Source: Bacteroidota bacterium (GTDB taxonomy: Bacteria > Bacteroidota > Bacteroidia > Chitinophagales > Chitinophagaceae). Taken from it: a stretch of 6,240 nucleotides of DNA. Below, piece by piece: positions 5,357-6,240 of this stretch. The stretch's first letter is position 1, and each line of letters starts with the position of its first letter. The translations under genes were made by a program, and so were the position numbers. Below the pieces are notes generated by a model. It had not been told where the DNA came from. It did not search any database and saw only the letters and a list, made by a program, of their open reading frames with translations. The stretch lies in contig JAEWWO010000340.1 of assembly GCA_023396345.1 (NCBI GenBank), forward strand, positions 1 to 6,240, read 5' to 3'.

Positions 5357-5689
5357 ATGAAGCAAACACACAAATTACAATTGCTATGCATGCAGTTAAA
5401 ATATGTATTACTGGTAACATGCGTTATGACTTTACCGATGATGGCAATCGCTCAGGATGCTATCGCTACCGGACTTACTTCTGCAGGGTCTAAAATAAAA
5501 GGTTATTCCGACCAGGTAGGAACTTTAATATTAGCTATCGGTGGCATCGTAGGATTGGTAGGCGGTATACGCGTATATACCAAGTGGAACAGCGGAGACC
5601 ATGATATCAACAAAGAAGTTGTTGGTTGGGCAGGTTCCTGTGTTTTTCTACTATTGACCGGTACTATACTTAAAGCCTTTTTCGGATAA
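5357..5689 (+). CDS. traE: DUF4134/TraE conjugation protein, canonical third copy
   Basis: A 110-residue protein of typical family length. It has a signal peptide (basic start, hydrophobic 15-30, likely cleaved near AIAQ-DA at 33/34; ATG at 5390, residue 12, is an alternative start). The mature part begins DAIATGLTSAGSKIKGYSDQV and has two membrane helices (about 54-72 and 88-106). The glycine-rich AIGGIVGLVGGIRVYTKWNSGD and EVVGWAGSCVFLLLTG segments are characteristic of DUF4134 (TraE). A signal sequence plus two helices is the architecture of VirB2 pilins, and the order DUF4134-DUF4133-TraG parallels VirB2-VirB3-VirB4. It follows the second copy after 15 bases and is likely in the same operon. 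Confidence 0.88.
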   Translation: MKQTHKLQLLCMQLKYVLLVTCVMTLPMMAIAQDAIATGLTSAGSKIKGYSDQVGTLILAIGGIVGLVGGIRVYTKWNSGDHDINKEVVGWAGSCVFLLLTGTILKAFFG

Positions 5690-5723
5690 AGAAACTCTGC
5701 ACCCCACCCTCATTCACATCCTT

Positions 5724-6032
5724 ATGCCAGCAGCTTATAAATTATATAAAGGATTACAGCGTCCATTGGTTTTTAAAATGTTCAAAGGACGGTACATATA
5801 CTGGGCCGCAGGAGGTTTGGTGGGATCTGTGGGACTGGGTATAATCCTGGCAGCTACAATCAGCTCCATAATAGGATTACTTACATTGGGGATACTGGGA
5901 GCAGTCTCCCTGATGTGGGTTATCAATAAACAAAAAAAAGGATTGTATAAAAAAAATATCCGCTACGGAACTTATATGATGCATTCGTTCAAGCATGTTT
6001 CACGCAAAATAAAAATCAGGTTTGAAGATTAA
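5724..6032 (+). CDS. traF: DUF4133/TraF conjugation inner-membrane protein
   Basis: A 102-residue protein starting MPAAYKLYKGLQRPLVFKMFKG, where the YKGLQRPL-x-FK-x-x-KGRYI pattern is typical of DUF4133 (TraF of Bacteroidetes conjugative transposons). Two adjacent membrane helices follow (about 24-45 and 47-67) and then a basic cytoplasmic tail (NKQKKGLYKKNIRYG). Size, hairpin topology and position between TraE and the TraG ATPase match VirB3, which sits in the inner membrane and contacts the VirB4 ATPase. The gene starts 34 bases after the DUF4134 stop and ends two bases before the TraG ATG. No defects are visible. Confidence 0.88.
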   Translation: MPAAYKLYKGLQRPLVFKMFKGRYIYWAAGGLVGSVGLGIILAATISSIIGLLTLGILGAVSLMWVINKQKKGLYKKNIRYGTYMMHSFKHVSRKIKIRFED

Positions 6033-6034
6033 AA

Positions 6035-6240
6035 ATGAAGAGAAAATTTGAAATACCATTCGTAGCCTGTGAATCTTATGGGGATTCGGGAGTAGATATT
6101 CTTTACAGCAACGACGGGAATTATTCCGTAATATTTTCTATTACAAATATAGCGGAACAGTATGCTGCGGACGGAGAATTATATGATGCTTTTCATTTCC
6201 TGTTTATGCAAATAGTCAAGCTACTGGCAGAAGATTACAT
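6035..6240 (+). CDS. traG: TraG conjugation ATPase (VirB4-like), N-terminus only
   Basis: The first 68 codons of a large cytoplasmic, membrane-associated ATPase that powers assembly of the transfer channel; the rest lies beyond the right edge. The translation (MKRKFEIPFVACESYGD, then GVDILYSNDGNYSVIFSITN, then AEQYAADGELYDAFHFLF) matches the N-terminal pattern of Bacteroidetes TraG: an IPF opening, LY-x-x-x-G-x-YSV strands and a QY-x-A-D-x-x-x-YD-x-F-H segment. Walker motifs would lie hundreds of residues further on and cannot be checked here. The ATG is two bases after the DUF4133 stop, which indicates tight coupling. Confidence 0.88.
   Translation, partial: MKRKFEIPFVACESYGDSGVDILYSNDGNYSVIFSITNIAEQYAADGELYDAFHFLFMQIVKLLAEDY

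Noticed and set aside
5183..5926. Minus-strand frames opposite the DUF4134 and DUF4133 genes
   Set aside because: They are shadows of conserved tra genes and have no family features.
1..6240. CRISPR array, tRNA, rRNA or complete insertion sequence
   Set aside because: No regularly spaced repeats of CRISPR size, no cloverleaf or rRNA-like segments, and no transposase reading frame were seen on either strand.

Overview
The window looks like part of a Bacteroidota (Bacteroidetes) integrative and conjugative element, probably from the Sphingobacteriia/Chitinophagia/Flavobacteriia side. It is AT-rich. The evidence is a Bacteroidetes-type tyrosine recombinase, promoters of the TAnnTTTG (-7) class, no clear Shine-Dalgarno sequences, and a Bacteroidetes-style mob/tra cluster (MobC-like protein, relaxase, DUF4134/TraE, DUF4133/TraF, TraG). 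Family names come from recognising the translated sequences, not from a database search.

Left part, minus strand (1-1939). The 5' end of a CusA/CzcA-family RND metal efflux pump runs off the left edge (1-154). Upstream of it is a small secreted His/Cys-rich protein of the DUF6660 type (287-613), preceded by a TAACTTTG promoter element so close to its ATG that the message would be almost leaderless. Next comes a full-length tyrosine integrase gene (723-1939) broken by an in-frame TAA and a one-base frameshift. All catalytic residues survive in the remnant.

Middle part (1940-2814). About 870 bases hold no convincing gene but are rich in signals: a well-formed rightward promoter (1943-1974), an inverted repeat TTTGCA-N6-TGCAAA on top of it, GTACAAC repeats, a TTACTA/TAGTAA inverted repeat, two AACCGTTCTG direct repeats, and a 37-base imperfect palindrome (2707-2743) about 70 bases before the mob genes. 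The right half of this block is the best place for the origin of transfer.

Right part, plus strand (2815-6240). A ribbon-helix-helix/MobC-like accessory protein and a relaxase form a two-gene mob unit. After a short gap with its own promoter comes a tra unit: a membrane-anchored acidic protein of unknown function, three consecutive DUF4134 (TraE, VirB2-like) proteins, DUF4133 (TraF, VirB3-like), and the start of the TraG (VirB4-like) ATPase. The relaxosome proteins would nick and pilot the DNA; the tra genes encode the pilin-like, inner-membrane and ATPase parts of a type IV secretion channel. No coupling protein or regulator is visible here.

Most notable points: the triplicated, diverged DUF4134 genes, the unexplained palindrome before the mob genes, and the doubly damaged integrase next to otherwise intact transfer genes.
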